The notes beneath the pieces are model-generated. The model was not told the DNA's origin. It worked only from the letters and a program-made list of their open reading frames with translations, and did no database searches. Made by a program: the position numbers and the translations under genes. 64,000 nucleotides of DNA from Lophius americanus. Its lineage: Eukaryota > Chordata > Actinopteri > Lophiiformes > Lophiidae. Below, piece by piece: positions 13,441 through 24,592 of this stretch (position 1 is its first letter; the number at the start of each line of letters is the position of its first letter). The stretch spans positions 2,799,001 through 2,863,000 of the forward strand of contig JBBDHG010000127.1 of the NCBI GenBank assembly GCA_037951165.1, written 5' to 3'.

Positions 13441-13626
13441 CTACTTGAAGATGTCTGTCGTCACAATCGTCTCACCATGCTGATTCTTTGCTTTACAGAT
13501 GTAGCTTCCATAGTCTATGGTCTCCATGTCCTCTACAGCCAGGACACTCTGAGAGACACGTGTGGTGTGGCCCACACCTCGGTTCACCAGCCTCCAGGAA
13601 GTGTGTATGTCAACTGGCCGTTGGTC
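13441..13626 (-). CDS. pdgfrl: pdgfrl terminal exon (end of third Ig domain)
   Basis: Acceptor GTAG before 13626; phase-0 join to exon 15022-15158. It encodes DQRPVDIHTSWRLVNRG and then the Ig C-terminal strand motif with YGSYICKAKNQHGET, ending FK-stop. It has no internal ATG before its conserved core, so it is easily missed by ATG-based searches. It is homologous to the last PDGFRL exon of mammals. Confidence 0.92.
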   Translation of the reverse strand, partial: DQRPVDIHTSWRLVNRGVGHTTRVSQSVLAVEDMETIDYGSYICKAKNQHGETIVTTDIFK

Positions 13627-16600
13627 CTACACAAAGAAAGAATTGTCATGTTTGTTTTTGTCATTCTGCTGGGGAAGGATTGAGCCATCATTATTCACTG
13701 TGGTGAATTCAGACTATGTCTGCCTGATGTTCTTTTCATTTGTTTATGATAACACATTATCAAATGGGCAACTAAATAATCTAATTTAAAACTTTCAAAT
13801 TTTACATTACATTCTCCATTATGATGCTATTTCTCTTGTATTATCTTAAATGTGTAGTTTATTGCAGAAGAACATATTCTTTTGCCCAGCAAAATCAATA
13901 TGTACATCCATTCCTTTGTCTCTCCATTTAAAGCCAGAATAATAAAATCAAGGCAATTATGGTACATTTAAAGATCATCTTAGAACAGCTGACACAAATT
14001 AAAGTCATTTTTCATTCATATTAGGCGTCAGACTCAGGATAATATAGATCTGCTGTCAAGAACACTCCCATACAAAACACATTTATCTTGATAGGACCGT
14101 TTAATTGTAAGATTTTATTTAATCCAATATAATCACGAAATATATATAACTATTGGTGTTGGTGACCTATTTATAATCCTGAATTAGGTTTGACCTCTGT
14201 GCTGGTCTGAGCCTTCACAGGGCTGGAAGCAGAATTTTCTCCGCCACCCCCCATTGTGTAATCTATTTGTGCTTCACACCCATTCATCAATTCATCAATC
14301 ATTGCTGTCTATGTTGCTGACATTGTACACGAGAGCCTGACACGTTTGGACTCTTCGGCGTTTTCAATGTCATTGTGAACTTTGACATTAAGCAACTGGA
14401 ATGAGTATTGATAACTTAAATTTTGTAAATAATTCCTGTTAACATAAAAAGTTTGTGTGTCATCATATTTGCTTCCCTTTGTGTTGATCAAGCTCATAAT
14501 TTTTTTGTTAATTTGAACTGTTTGTAGATTATGTGACTGGTACATAAAATTATAAATGGAGATATACTTAAATCGCGGCAGTCAAAGTTCCAAGTAACAG
14601 AAAGATCTCATTACTTTTGATTTAACTGTAATCAAAAAGTATATGCACCAGTCATTTTGAATATTGAAGTTCTGATATTCTAAGACTTTTGAGTTTATTT
14701 CTATTTTTTTTTTAGTTCCCTCTATTAGAAAGTACTGAGTGGCATTATTAACGATTCATTCTACAATTAAGACATTGGACACATTTATTGTGACAATTTA
14801 GCCACTTAAACTACTTTCCCTCCAACTTTAATGAAATTCCAATTGGCAGCTTTTGATTAATTCTGCAGTCAAAGCAAATGACCACAGAAAACAGGAGGAG
14901 TTGAAAATCATGCTCTCCTGCGAAACATGTTGGGGCCACCGCCATGGAGAAATCTTATTGGCTGCTTCATTTGCTTAAATGTTGGTCTGGCTTTGGGTTT
15001 AGAGTCCATTAATCAGATTACCTGACCAGGATAAGTCCAGATGAAAGTCACGTCCACCTCTGGCCCCCCCATCACCGTGCAGGTTACGTTAACGTTTTCG
15101 CCTCCTCTCACAGACGCCGAAGAGGCTTCAACGCTAACAAAGGGTGGTCCGCTAGGAACTGTCAGCAAGAAAGAATAAAGTACATCAATCATCGATAACT
15201 CATGGTCTGTCCTAGGATAGAGTATTAGGGCCACATTAAAAAAATCTGAGATTTCGATAATATAGTCAGATTTTTAAGAGAGTAATTTTGCGAATTTAAA
15301 AAAGATGTTTATAGGTATGAAGTCGTAACCTTAAGATGGAAATATTCATAAGGTTACGGGGTGAAAAAATGGAATTTTATGACAATAATGTCATAATTTT
15401 ACGACAGTAAAGTTCTGATTTTACAAGAAAAAAAGTTTTTTATGAGAAAAAGTTGGAATTCTACAAGAAAAAAGTTAAACTTAAAAGTCTTAAATATCAT
15501 CCTGATTGCAACCAACTGTTAAAATACAGCTTGACAAGACGCCCTACATTCCTCATTTTGATGTTGGCAACACTTTTCTGAAAAAGAAAATTTTTTCTTA
15601 TAAAATTACAATTTTATTCTCGGAATATCACAAATTTAATCTGTTAATCTCAGTTTTTTCATTCTTTGCCAATGTGTCCCAAATCCACCATTCACATATT
15701 ATCCACGCTAGCTTTGAAAATTCACATTGATATGAAGTAAGGAACTTCAGCAGATGCGTGACACTGATAGTTTAGATCTGGGTGGTTTTTAAACTGTTAA
15801 ATCTCCATCGACAGACCAAACTTTATTTCTCTCCTACCAGTCAAGCCAAATTTTATCTAAGCCTCACACACTTTCCATTTCAGCAATCCAGACTGTGCCT
15901 CCATTTCAGCTGGAAAGCACCAAGAAACCCTCCTCTGCAGAGGGGGGGAGGAGGAAAAACATTTCTTGTGGAAGCTTATGAAGGAAATAAACCAGCACTT
16001 GATGGTGGCTAATGGTACTTCTTCACCCTTTTGTTAAATATCGCTATGGTAATGATGACGGTAAAAAATAACACAGAACAGGGGCAGCATCACCACGTGT
16101 TACTGACTGCTGCATCCATACCCTCCACATAGAGGAGCTGGTACTTGTTGGAGATCTGAGGGGTGCCCTTCATCACAGCCTTGCAGTAGAAGACCCCCTG
16201 ATGCTCTGGGCTGGGGCTCTGCAGGACAAACCCCTGAGTGGGTTCATAGGTCACCAGCGTGCCGTTGGCTTGAATCTCTTCTGGAGGTACCTCTCTGTGG
16301 AGGGACACCTTAGCCTGTGTGGTGGACACCCGGCAGGGTACCACAGCAGGCCGGTCAGGATGCAGGTAGACTATCTCAAAGTGGATGGAAGACGGGACGA
16401 AGAGGTTGTCTTTGTCTGTGTTCAGGGAGAGAAATGAGGGATCAGCAACATATTTTACCAAGATCGGGGTTCATATGAAGTGGTGCAGAAGCAGCTAAAT
16501 GAAGACAGGTCACCATCATCAGCATTAAGGTTATCGATGGGTTTAATGTGTAGATTTACAGTATAGTCACAGGATCAAAGACCTATAATCACATCACTCA

Positions 16601-19600
16601 TTACTACCTCCACCAAAGAGGTGATGTTCTCACCCCTGTGAGTTTGTTTGCTTGTTTGTTAACAAGATTTAGGAAAAACAACAGGATGGATTTTCATTTA
16701 AATGTTGTGGATGTTACGTGTGTCATAGCATTCAAAATAAAATAAAATATCTAAGCCATCTGGAGCAGTGATATTGTGGCGAGGGGGTTCGTTGAAACTG
16801 TCCACAGACAAATTTAGAACCGAGCTATAGTGTTTAAAATGGATGAATGGATTGTGGTGGTGACTTCACTGTTGGTAGAATGTGCTGTCTTGAAACAATG
16901 TCAGTTTTTTTTTTTGTCTTTTATTTCGGGGTTTGCTGGCCTGTGAAGTGGTGGAAGGCGCAGGAGATGACCGGCTACCAAGAATTCTAGTGATACTTAA
17001 AGAGTTTATTGGAGTTTGCTTTGGGTTAAGTGGGCTGAAAAGAGATGCTGAAGTGGAAGGCGCAGGAGACAACTGGCAACCGAGTATTTGAGTGTTACTC
17101 AGAGAGTTTGTTGGGGTTGTCGGTAGATTTAGAGGCTGGCAATAACTCAGACATAAGTGGAGAAATATGCAAATAATTTTCCTAAATTAAAGCCATATAA
17201 TTGATTCAGATCACAATAATGTCTACCCTGGGTACTGTTGTACCTTGGCAGAGGTTAGCGGTGTTGGGGTTTTTAAATGAACTATAATCACGATATGAAT
17301 CGTTAAACAGGCAACTCTCCCATAATTGGAAGATATGTCTCTCTCCTCTCAGTCATGATTACCAAATTATTAATTTTAGATACAAATCTTTGATTTGATT
17401 TCGTATTTTGATGGCAGTCAACAAATACCGCATAATAAATAGATTCATACGGTTATGACTACAAACTTGTTGATCTTCACACGCTTCTTTGGAGATCATT
17501 CATCCTTCATTCTTTCATTCCAAGCCGAGAATCCACACACAACACGATAAAAAGTTAGTTAAACAATTGATTGTGGATTGAAACTGTCATCTGTTGTGTC
17601 TGGAGATAAGGTTGATTAGAAAGCTGTTGGTGAACTAAGACAGTGAGTTTGTCGGCTGTAAGACCAAAACAATGAGCCTAACCACATGAAAAGTGTTTAC
17701 AGTCACAGGTGTGGAAATAGTATCATGAGTATTATTGGGGTAATTCCTTGAGGTTATGGTGCGTTCATTTTACACCCGGAAGTCGGAATTTCCGAGTTCC
17801 GAGTGTAATAATAATGGACACTAGACTAACTCCCCATCGTAATGTAATATTTTCATTATTCTAACTTATATGGTGTTCATTTGTTACCTATTATATGTTA
17901 ATTTGCAAAAACAACTGCAATGGTTGAGTAAACTATTTAATCTCTACAATGAGTGAAGCTCAAACGGGCACTTCAAAGATCACATGGGTCCTCAGGGGGA
18001 GATGCTATACAGCGTTGGCAGACGAACAGTAATTGTCGTATTTATACGATCATTTCACCCTCGTTTACGATCAATAATGCCAAAAAATAATAATAATAAA
18101 AAATCCCCAAATGTACAATAATGTCACCGCTTCGTCACACCGCTCGTAGCACTAATATCTAAGTTATCACATTGTAATTAAATTGTGTTTCCGGCTTCTC
18201 ACGTGGTGTCCTTCCAGCCAATCAAAATGCTGTGACGATGAAGAGACGCATGACGTTGCACACAACGCATAGTTCGACAATTAGCAAGGACCTTGAAGAT
18301 GAGGACTCTTCAGCGAGGAGTCAGATTGCGAAGAGGAGGAGGACGTTAAAGTAAATAAAGTGAGCTTCATCGTCCCCAGACAAACAGACATGAGGGCGAA
18401 AATTACCCTAACGTTACCGGCTGCCTACAACAACAAAGCTTTTTGTCGTTGTCGTAACATGCAGATGGTGGGTGAGATCCACGTTCTTAATATTCACAAC
18501 AGGTCTCAAAGCTTCAGGAAAAAAACAAACCCTGTCCCCAATGCAGAATTGAAAAACGGAATGCTTACAAAGAACACATGAAGAGGACCATCTGGACGCA
18601 GGTGTGACAATAGCAGAGGTAAAGTCATATTTAAAAAGACAGATTCAAAAACTGTACAAAAACGTCCTTCTTAAAAAGTAGCTGCGCCTTGTTAAGTAAT
18701 TAAGGCCGTTTCAATGATGCTTGTGCAGATTGGGCGTCTTTATACCGTGTAAGACACAGAGTCTAACAATATAGGTATCGTTGCCTCACATGGAGCAATG
18801 TCTTATTGACACCTGTTCATTGGGGCGGAGCTACACCTGGACTCCAGTAACAGAGAGAGATGCTTCTCCGTCTCCAACAGCTCCAGTTGTTATGGGAAAG
18901 TAAATCTGTGATATACAGTACTAGTAGGATAACACTGAGCTCCAACAGGAATTTTTGAATCAAATTCGACTCTTACGATAATTTGCAGGATTTAATATGT
19001 TAATAGTTTCCTGATGAAGGTGTGGTGGTCACGCTGTAGTAACTGACCGGTACCAAGAGAAGAGGGTGATGGAGGAAGGTGACATGTCTGAGGTGGCAGC
19101 TGGAAACTATTGTTCCTGTAGAATCTACTTTCCCATAACACTGAGATATCAGTTAAAATACCATCTACAGTGTAGATGACATTTTAACCGATACCGTTTT
19201 TCATATCTGTCAGTGCAGATGTTCTTTTCTACATCAGATTTTCTTGTCTACATCATTTAGAAAACTTGTTGTGTGTACTCTCAGAGCAGAAACCTGTACT
19301 ATTGGCTAAACCAATGACTGAGACAAAAGCACTGGACAGAGACAAAACCATTGGCGCATTTGCATTCAGCCACAAGAACAGATGCATTTTTTTGATGAGA
19401 ATTTAACTTTTGGAGTATTATGCTTTAATAAGTAGATGTATTCAGTTTTGTGTTTTTGACATTTCACATAATGAAACAATTATAATTGGAACTGGGAATA
19501 ATATAAAAACATTATTTTGAACTGTTCACCATCAATCAAAGTATTAAATGCTAACATAAATATCCCTCATTGCCTATTTTAAACCATAAAATGAGAACTG

Positions 19601-20920
19601 CTGTTTATTTACCTGAGAAATAGATGTAGGAGGCGTGGGCTCGTTCCTGGTCTTTCTCGCACTCTGTGCCGTCACACAGTATCATCCAGCAGCTGTAGGT
19701 CCCTGTGTCAGCAGCAGAGGGCGACGTCAGAATCAGCTGACTGTACTTGTCATTGTGCGTGATGCTGGAGTCAGGAAAAAATGAAATGAGACATTGACAT
19801 CAACTCAAAGAGTGGCAGACTGCTGGAAATGCTTGTACCTGAGGCGTGAGTCATTGAAGGTGTCCAAGTAGGTCGGGTATGACCATCCGATAGAGCTGCC
19901 TTTGCAGCGCAGTTCCATGTCCTTGCCAGCACTCAGAGTTGTAGTCTCGCCCAGTCGAACAAAACGCCCCCTATCCAAAACCTGGGTCAAAAGGGAAAGG
20001 CCTTTCCCTCCTCCATCTTTAACCTTAGGCTGTCTTATCTTTACCCGTTTCCCTCCTGGACGGCTCCTGTTCTGTCCTGCATCTCTTCTCCGGTTCATTT
20101 GTTGGCAGGCACCTGGTAAAGCACAGAGGAAGTGGGTTGAGTAAGAGGGAGGAGAGTAGGGTGGGTGAGAAAAAATGACGGACATCTTTTATAAAAAAGT
20201 AATGTGTTACTGTGCTCTGGCCTTATTCTTTGCAGAGTCCTGACTTGGATATGTTCATGTGTTGTAACTCTTTGGTTTCTCCCAGCTGTGATAACAGCTG
20301 AACAGGAAGTGTGCACTCCCTACTGACACAAAATGTGCACCATGTACCAAGCCTCTCAGTGGAGACGGAACATATAAACCAGTAAAGACAAGAATAAAAC
20401 ATTTGGATAATACTCTGTCCGTCTTTTTCTTCTATTCTTCAATGTGAATTATACAGCAAGGAAAAGTCGGCAACAAAGGCCATTTAATTAGAAACGCCTG
20501 TTGCATGCCTCAGATGCAGCTGGTTTGAGTTGGGCTGCAAAAATATAAAAACACATTTGCACAACTCAATATGCACAGTTTTAAATTGCATACTTTAATA
20601 AAATACCCAATGAATGCACTTTCTACTATAATAAACTCAAAATAGTTAATGAATGAATAAATAATGTCTTTGTCTTTGCCACATGTAAATAGGATTTTGT
20701 CTTGTGTATCCAGCTTCCACTATAAGACAATCAAAGAGAAAAGAGACTCCAGCCCATATCTACTCGGATTACATCAGACTAACTAATGTCAAACTTTCAT
20801 AATGACATTAACAGTTGTTTTGTTCACTCATAAATCTACGAGATGTTAGCAGAGACTTCACTCACCATTTTGAAGCTCCACCACGAGAATTGCCAGGCAA
20901 AGCACAACCCAGAACTTCAT
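13441..20920 (-). CDS. pdgfrl: pdgfrl (platelet-derived growth factor receptor-like protein), complete
   Basis: Six coding exons on the minus strand: 20866-20920 (ATG), 19839-20112, 19613-19764, 16122-16415, 15022-15158 and 13441-13626 (TAG). They total 1098 nt and 365 aa; human PDGFRL is 375 aa. Residues 1-18 form a hydrophobic signal peptide (MKFWVVLCLAILVV). A basic Lys/Arg-rich linker follows, then three Ig-like domains with the cysteine pairs ELRCKG/GTYSCW, VVPCRV/GVFYCKA and VNVTCTV/GSYICKA. Phrases such as IGWSYPTYLDTF and VPSGPP match PDGFRL. There is no transmembrane or kinase segment, so a secreted extracellular protein is expected. An in-frame upstream ATG at 21073 is passed over because it would bury the signal peptide. 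The gene is convergent with mtus1 and tandem with slc7a2. Confidence 0.95.
15240..15490. repeat. Degenerate AT-rich tandem repeat
   Basis: Irregular reiteration of AAAAAAGTT, GGAATTTTA and ACAAGAAAAA-type words in pdgfrl intron 4. No coding or splice signal is seen. Confidence 0.5.
16600..17260. repeat. Dispersed repeat with internal two-copy tandem duplication (pdgfrl intron 3)
   Basis: The head resembles the fish repeat starting ACCTCCACCAAAGAGGT...GTTTGTTTGC, and the tail has CCTTGGCAGAGGTTAG. Inside, a unit starting GTGGAAGGCGCAGGAGA recurs at 16951 and 17053 (period about 102 bp). Confidence 0.5.
17760..17812. repeat. Imperfect palindrome of hAT-end type
   Basis: GTGCGTTCATTTTACACC is followed by CGGAAGTCGGAATTTCCGAG, which is largely self-complementary. 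Similar GCGTTCA...GGAAGTCGG words are common at fish transposon ends (recollection, unverified). No partner end was located. Confidence 0.35.
18884..19188. mobile_element. Candidate MITE with inverted ends
   Basis: CAGTTGTTATGGGAAAGTA at 18884-18902 recurs inverted at about 19125-19143 (TACTTTCCCATAACACTG). A second hairpin follows at once, with 18-bp arms 19152-19169 and 19171-19188 (two mismatches). No target duplication was found and there is no open frame inside. It lies in the pdgfrl intron between 16415 and 19613. Confidence 0.4.
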
Positions 20921-21230
20921 TGTGTTCTGACAGTTTGGGTCAGAGGGTAGAACTGCCCTGCAGGGCCGCAGAGATCCAGGAGGTTTGGTGATGATCTCAG
21001 GAGGCGAGAAAGGTCTGGCTCGGAGTTCCACTGGAACTCTGCAGGCTCCAGCTACTGGGTTTAGATTTTCCACTCCATCCTGGTCACAGGCTTCTGAGCC
21101 TTTCTGTTAACTCTCTCTCCTCAGACATGAAAGTTAAGAAACATGTACTCCAGTGCCATCTGCTGGGTGTTTGGACTTAAGTTCTATTCAAACTTGTGCT
21201 CATCAAGTATCTTAATCATTTACAAGTTAA

Positions 21231-21275
21231 GTAATAATAATAATAATACATTTAATTTATAATGCACTTTATAAT
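21231..21275 (+). repeat. (TAA)n-headed dispersed repeat (family B), short copy
   Basis: TAA units followed by ACATTTAATTTATAATGCAC, almost identical to the copy at 9273-9312. Confidence 0.6.
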
Positions 21276-21689
21276 CTTTTTTTTTTCATACTCAAAAGAG
21301 TGAACTTTGAGTTGAATTAAACCCAGTTGAATTAATATATTTGAATCTGTTTGCTTTTTAACTTAGCCCGCTTGAGCAGGTGTAAGTTTGAATTTAGACT
21401 TTTTAGACCCACAAACCCAGATTGATCTGACAAATCAGTTTCATGTGAATCAGACCGTCAAAACTGTATGTTAGATTTGTACCGGATTAGTTCTTCTAGG
21501 ACGAGAAAACACAGTTAAGTGAAACAAAATAAATAGTTTGAGCAATGAAAAATGGATGCATTTTTTTCAATAGATGTCTCTAGTTTACTGGACACTCAAA
21601 AGCTATTTTTAACAGATATTGCTGCACTCAACCTAATCCAGTAGTGCTGGTTGCACATAGTTCTGTTAATTTTTTATCTCCAAAAACGT

Positions 21690-22151
21690 TTGGGAGATTA
21701 TAGAATCGTCATCACTGCCACCACAGTGCCTTCATGTAAACACAAATACTTTATTCAAAATTTGGTGCATATGATTCTACTCGACGAGATCTATCGAGTG
21801 TGTTGTGTTTTACTTTCATAGTTCATATTTTCCTTACTTGGGGGAGCTTTTCATAATTTATTCTAATAGTTCATATTAAAATCAGTAGGGGGGAGCTTTT
21901 TTCATGAAAAACACTTTTAGTGACCATTTATCCAATCTAATCAAAATTTGGTGCATTTTTTTGTATTATATTGTTATCTTATAGTTCATATTTTATTCTG
22001 TTCAGAGAGCCTTTTTACTAAAAATATAATAATGATTTTATATTTAATTTTAGGAGTTCAATCAGGGGGTTTGCTTATACAATGAACGGGATTGGGGACT
22101 CTTCGGGGATATACCCTGGCTGTCAGGGAAGACAGCATTGGCCTAGTTTTA
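21690..22151 (+). repeat. Dispersed repeat family A, copy 2
   Basis: Contains TAGAATCGTCATCACTGCC, AAATTTGGTGCATATGATT, GGGGGAGCTTTT, GGAGTTCAATCAGG, and ends CTGTCAGGGAAGACAGCATT. The phrases occur in the same order as in the copies at 5703-6326 and 42174-42986. Confidence 0.65.
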
Positions 22152-22639
22152 TAATAATGTTATTAGATTATACAGTATCTAATGCAGTTCAGTTTGGTGT
22201 AATCATCAGCATATCTGGAGGAAGAAAATTAAATTCCAATTCATTTGAAGCACAAATTGCTGTAAACGTTCTTGTGGATTTTGCATTGATGAATATCACA
22301 AGTAATCCATTAGTCTATTACTAATCAATTAATGATAGACCAATAGTAGTGCAGCCTTTGGTTTGTGAACAACCCCCACTTTTTGACAAGGTAGACGAAA
22401 TGTCTTACTGTATCAAGTAAATATTTACTTCAACCTTCACCTCCACATCCAGACCGCTGTCACCCAGTGTGGGAAACATCAAAATAAACCCCCCCAAAAG
22501 TGAGACCTTAATTATTTTCTCCAAGATCAAGTGTTCTCTTTGGGTTTAAGTGCCCACCACATTTAATTTAAATTTATTTTCCTTTTGAGTTTAAAAATCA
22601 TGATGTGTAATGTATTTTGATTACAGTGGAAGTGACAAA

Positions 22640-23245
22640 GGTGGTTGGTCATGTGTAATGTGTATGTATTCTGATTCTTTAACCAATTTTATGACATTTT
22701 GAAGTGAAAATAAAACTTTGTAAGCCTCGTTTAGTCCATTATATGTTTGTTTGTATATCTTTGTTCAAGGGATTCAGGGCTTGTTGCTGGCTCTGAGCTC
22801 CCGCTAGCATTAGCCGCTCTGCTAATATTAGCTTCTCAACTTGCTGTTCAGGGTTGTTCTACCGCACGCCATTGTCATTAACTTTTAATACGATAAAAGC
22901 AGCATAGATACATACATGGGGCTCGTGGCTGACTCTGAGCTCCTTCTAGTTTTCGCCTCTCTGCTTAAATAAGCTTAACCTGCTATTTTCCTCGGGGTTA
23001 TTCATTTTGCTCGTTGTATCAAATGTTTTCGGAGTTTGACAAGGGATGATTTATGTTATCCTTTCCGATGTTACACAGAGCTTTGTGTTTTAAGGTTTAC
23101 TTGTGAGATGTTTGGAGCAGTGGTAACTCGTGTTTGGTGTGTGTGTAACCGGCGTCAAGTGTGGCTGATCGGCCGATGCGAATTTATTTAAAGCATGCGT
23201 CCTGGCGCCGATCGATTGACTGGACGATCGATCTGTTCATCTCTA
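22640..23245 (+). repeat. Dispersed repeat family C, copy 2
   Basis: Has AACTTTGTAAGCCTCGTT, CGCTAGCATTAGCCGCTCTG and terminal GATCGGCCGATGCG / GATCGATCTGTTCATCTCT words. It is the uninterrupted counterpart of 8965-9425. A GCTTCTGAGCTCC-like phrase is repeated internally (about 22790 and 22930), suggesting an internal duplication. Confidence 0.5.
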
Positions 23246-23299
23246 TTTAACACGCATCCCACATCTTCAGTATGGGACCAGATAGAGAAAGTTTCCCCT

Positions 23300-24592
23300 G
23301 CAACCTGAAGCTCAACGATGTTTCTGTTTATTAAACAGTACAGTACTGAACAGTACAGAATAATACAACTGGTTTGTTAAACACAATACACTTGAGCAAA
23401 CCTAAACCTGGACCGTAATCTTGGTCATATGTCATTTGTGAATCTTTACAAATGTTTCATTTCAATACTGTTTTCAAATGACCAAATGTCAAAAAAATTA
23501 TTACAAAATTGTCACATTCTGTTGTATTTTATTTTACACAGCAATTTTTTTAGAATCATGGATATAGTCTGGTTGAAAGAGAAGAGAGAAAGTCTGCACC
23601 TATCAAAATAGCACAAAATATCATGTCAATAGGAAAATAACAAGTGTCTGTTAGACTAAAGACTACAAATACTGTTTGAGAAGAGTTCTGTATCAAAAAC
23701 AATCTCTGTGTTCGGATTGTCATGGTTCCTACATATGACACGACATAGAAAAAAAAGTGAACCCGCACTACAGGTTCTCTGACCTTCATACCTACACAAA
23801 GACTGGTTTGACCTGCGGCCATACGTACCAAGCCTACTTTCAGGACCTAAACTAAATTTAATCAAAACATGATATAAAGTGTCTAAAAACTATTTGACAT
23901 AATCTACATGTCTATATGTGGAAGCATCTTTATGGTCTTTTAACACAGATATAACAGTTAAAGATGTATGTATGTGAAACAGTTATGCACAAAATGGTTC
24001 TTTAATATCTAGAATATACAAAATGTCACTTTTATGACGGACAACACATCTTTGAGATAAAGTTGGTCCTTTTTCGGCATCACACACCCATGTCAAAGAG
24101 CAACGAGTGCTTTCACCACGCAGCACTGCTTCTATTTCAAGTATGTGGTTTGTGTGTCACAATCAAATCATATCCGTTCAATTAATGGATAGCACAGATT
24201 CACAAGATCACATTTGAAAACCCACACCTGTACACGCCTGTTTCAAACGTTAAATGAGAGGAAATGAGAGGAAAATGCAGAATGATAGTGTTGTTCACTA
24301 TCGTGATGAAATGGAGGAGCTCTCTTGCGGCTTTGCCATCGCCTGTGTTACAGGAAATAAAAATCATTCTCCAGTGTGTTACCTGTTGCTTCAATTTTCC
24401 ATGCTTTCCGTAAAGCACAGTGTGACCTACAGGATTTGGTTCCATCCCATTGATAGAAATTTGCTTCATCATTTGGCTGCTGCTGCCGAATATTGACGCC
24501 ACCCTCGCTGAAGCGTTGTAAACCGGAGTATCAGTGGATGCAGAATTTGAAGTGTGCTTTTTCTATTGAGTCTTTGGACGAGCTAGTAATAT
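23300..24592 (-). other. slc7a2: slc7a2 3' UTR (probable)
   Basis: Sequence downstream of the slc7a2 TAA. Minus-strand AATAAA words occur at about 23529-23534 and 23327-23332; either could be the poly(A) signal. No open frame with family resemblance is seen. Confidence 0.45.

Larger units (their letters stand above)
20921..23300. other. Intergenic spacer between pdgfrl and slc7a2
   Basis: No gene is seen. It holds the pdgfrl 5' flank (20921-21120), a (TAA)n repeat, family A copy 2 and family C copy 2, listed separately. The rest is AT-rich and unremarkable. Confidence 0.6.

Noticed and set aside
13381..13706. Plus-strand frames over the last pdgfrl exon
   Set aside because: They are antisense to a conserved Ig-domain exon and have no homology themselves.
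20858..21073. Upstream in-frame ATG for pdgfrl (longer N-terminus)
   Set aside because: It would place about 50 residues ahead of a clear signal peptide. The ATG at 20920 matches the family start.
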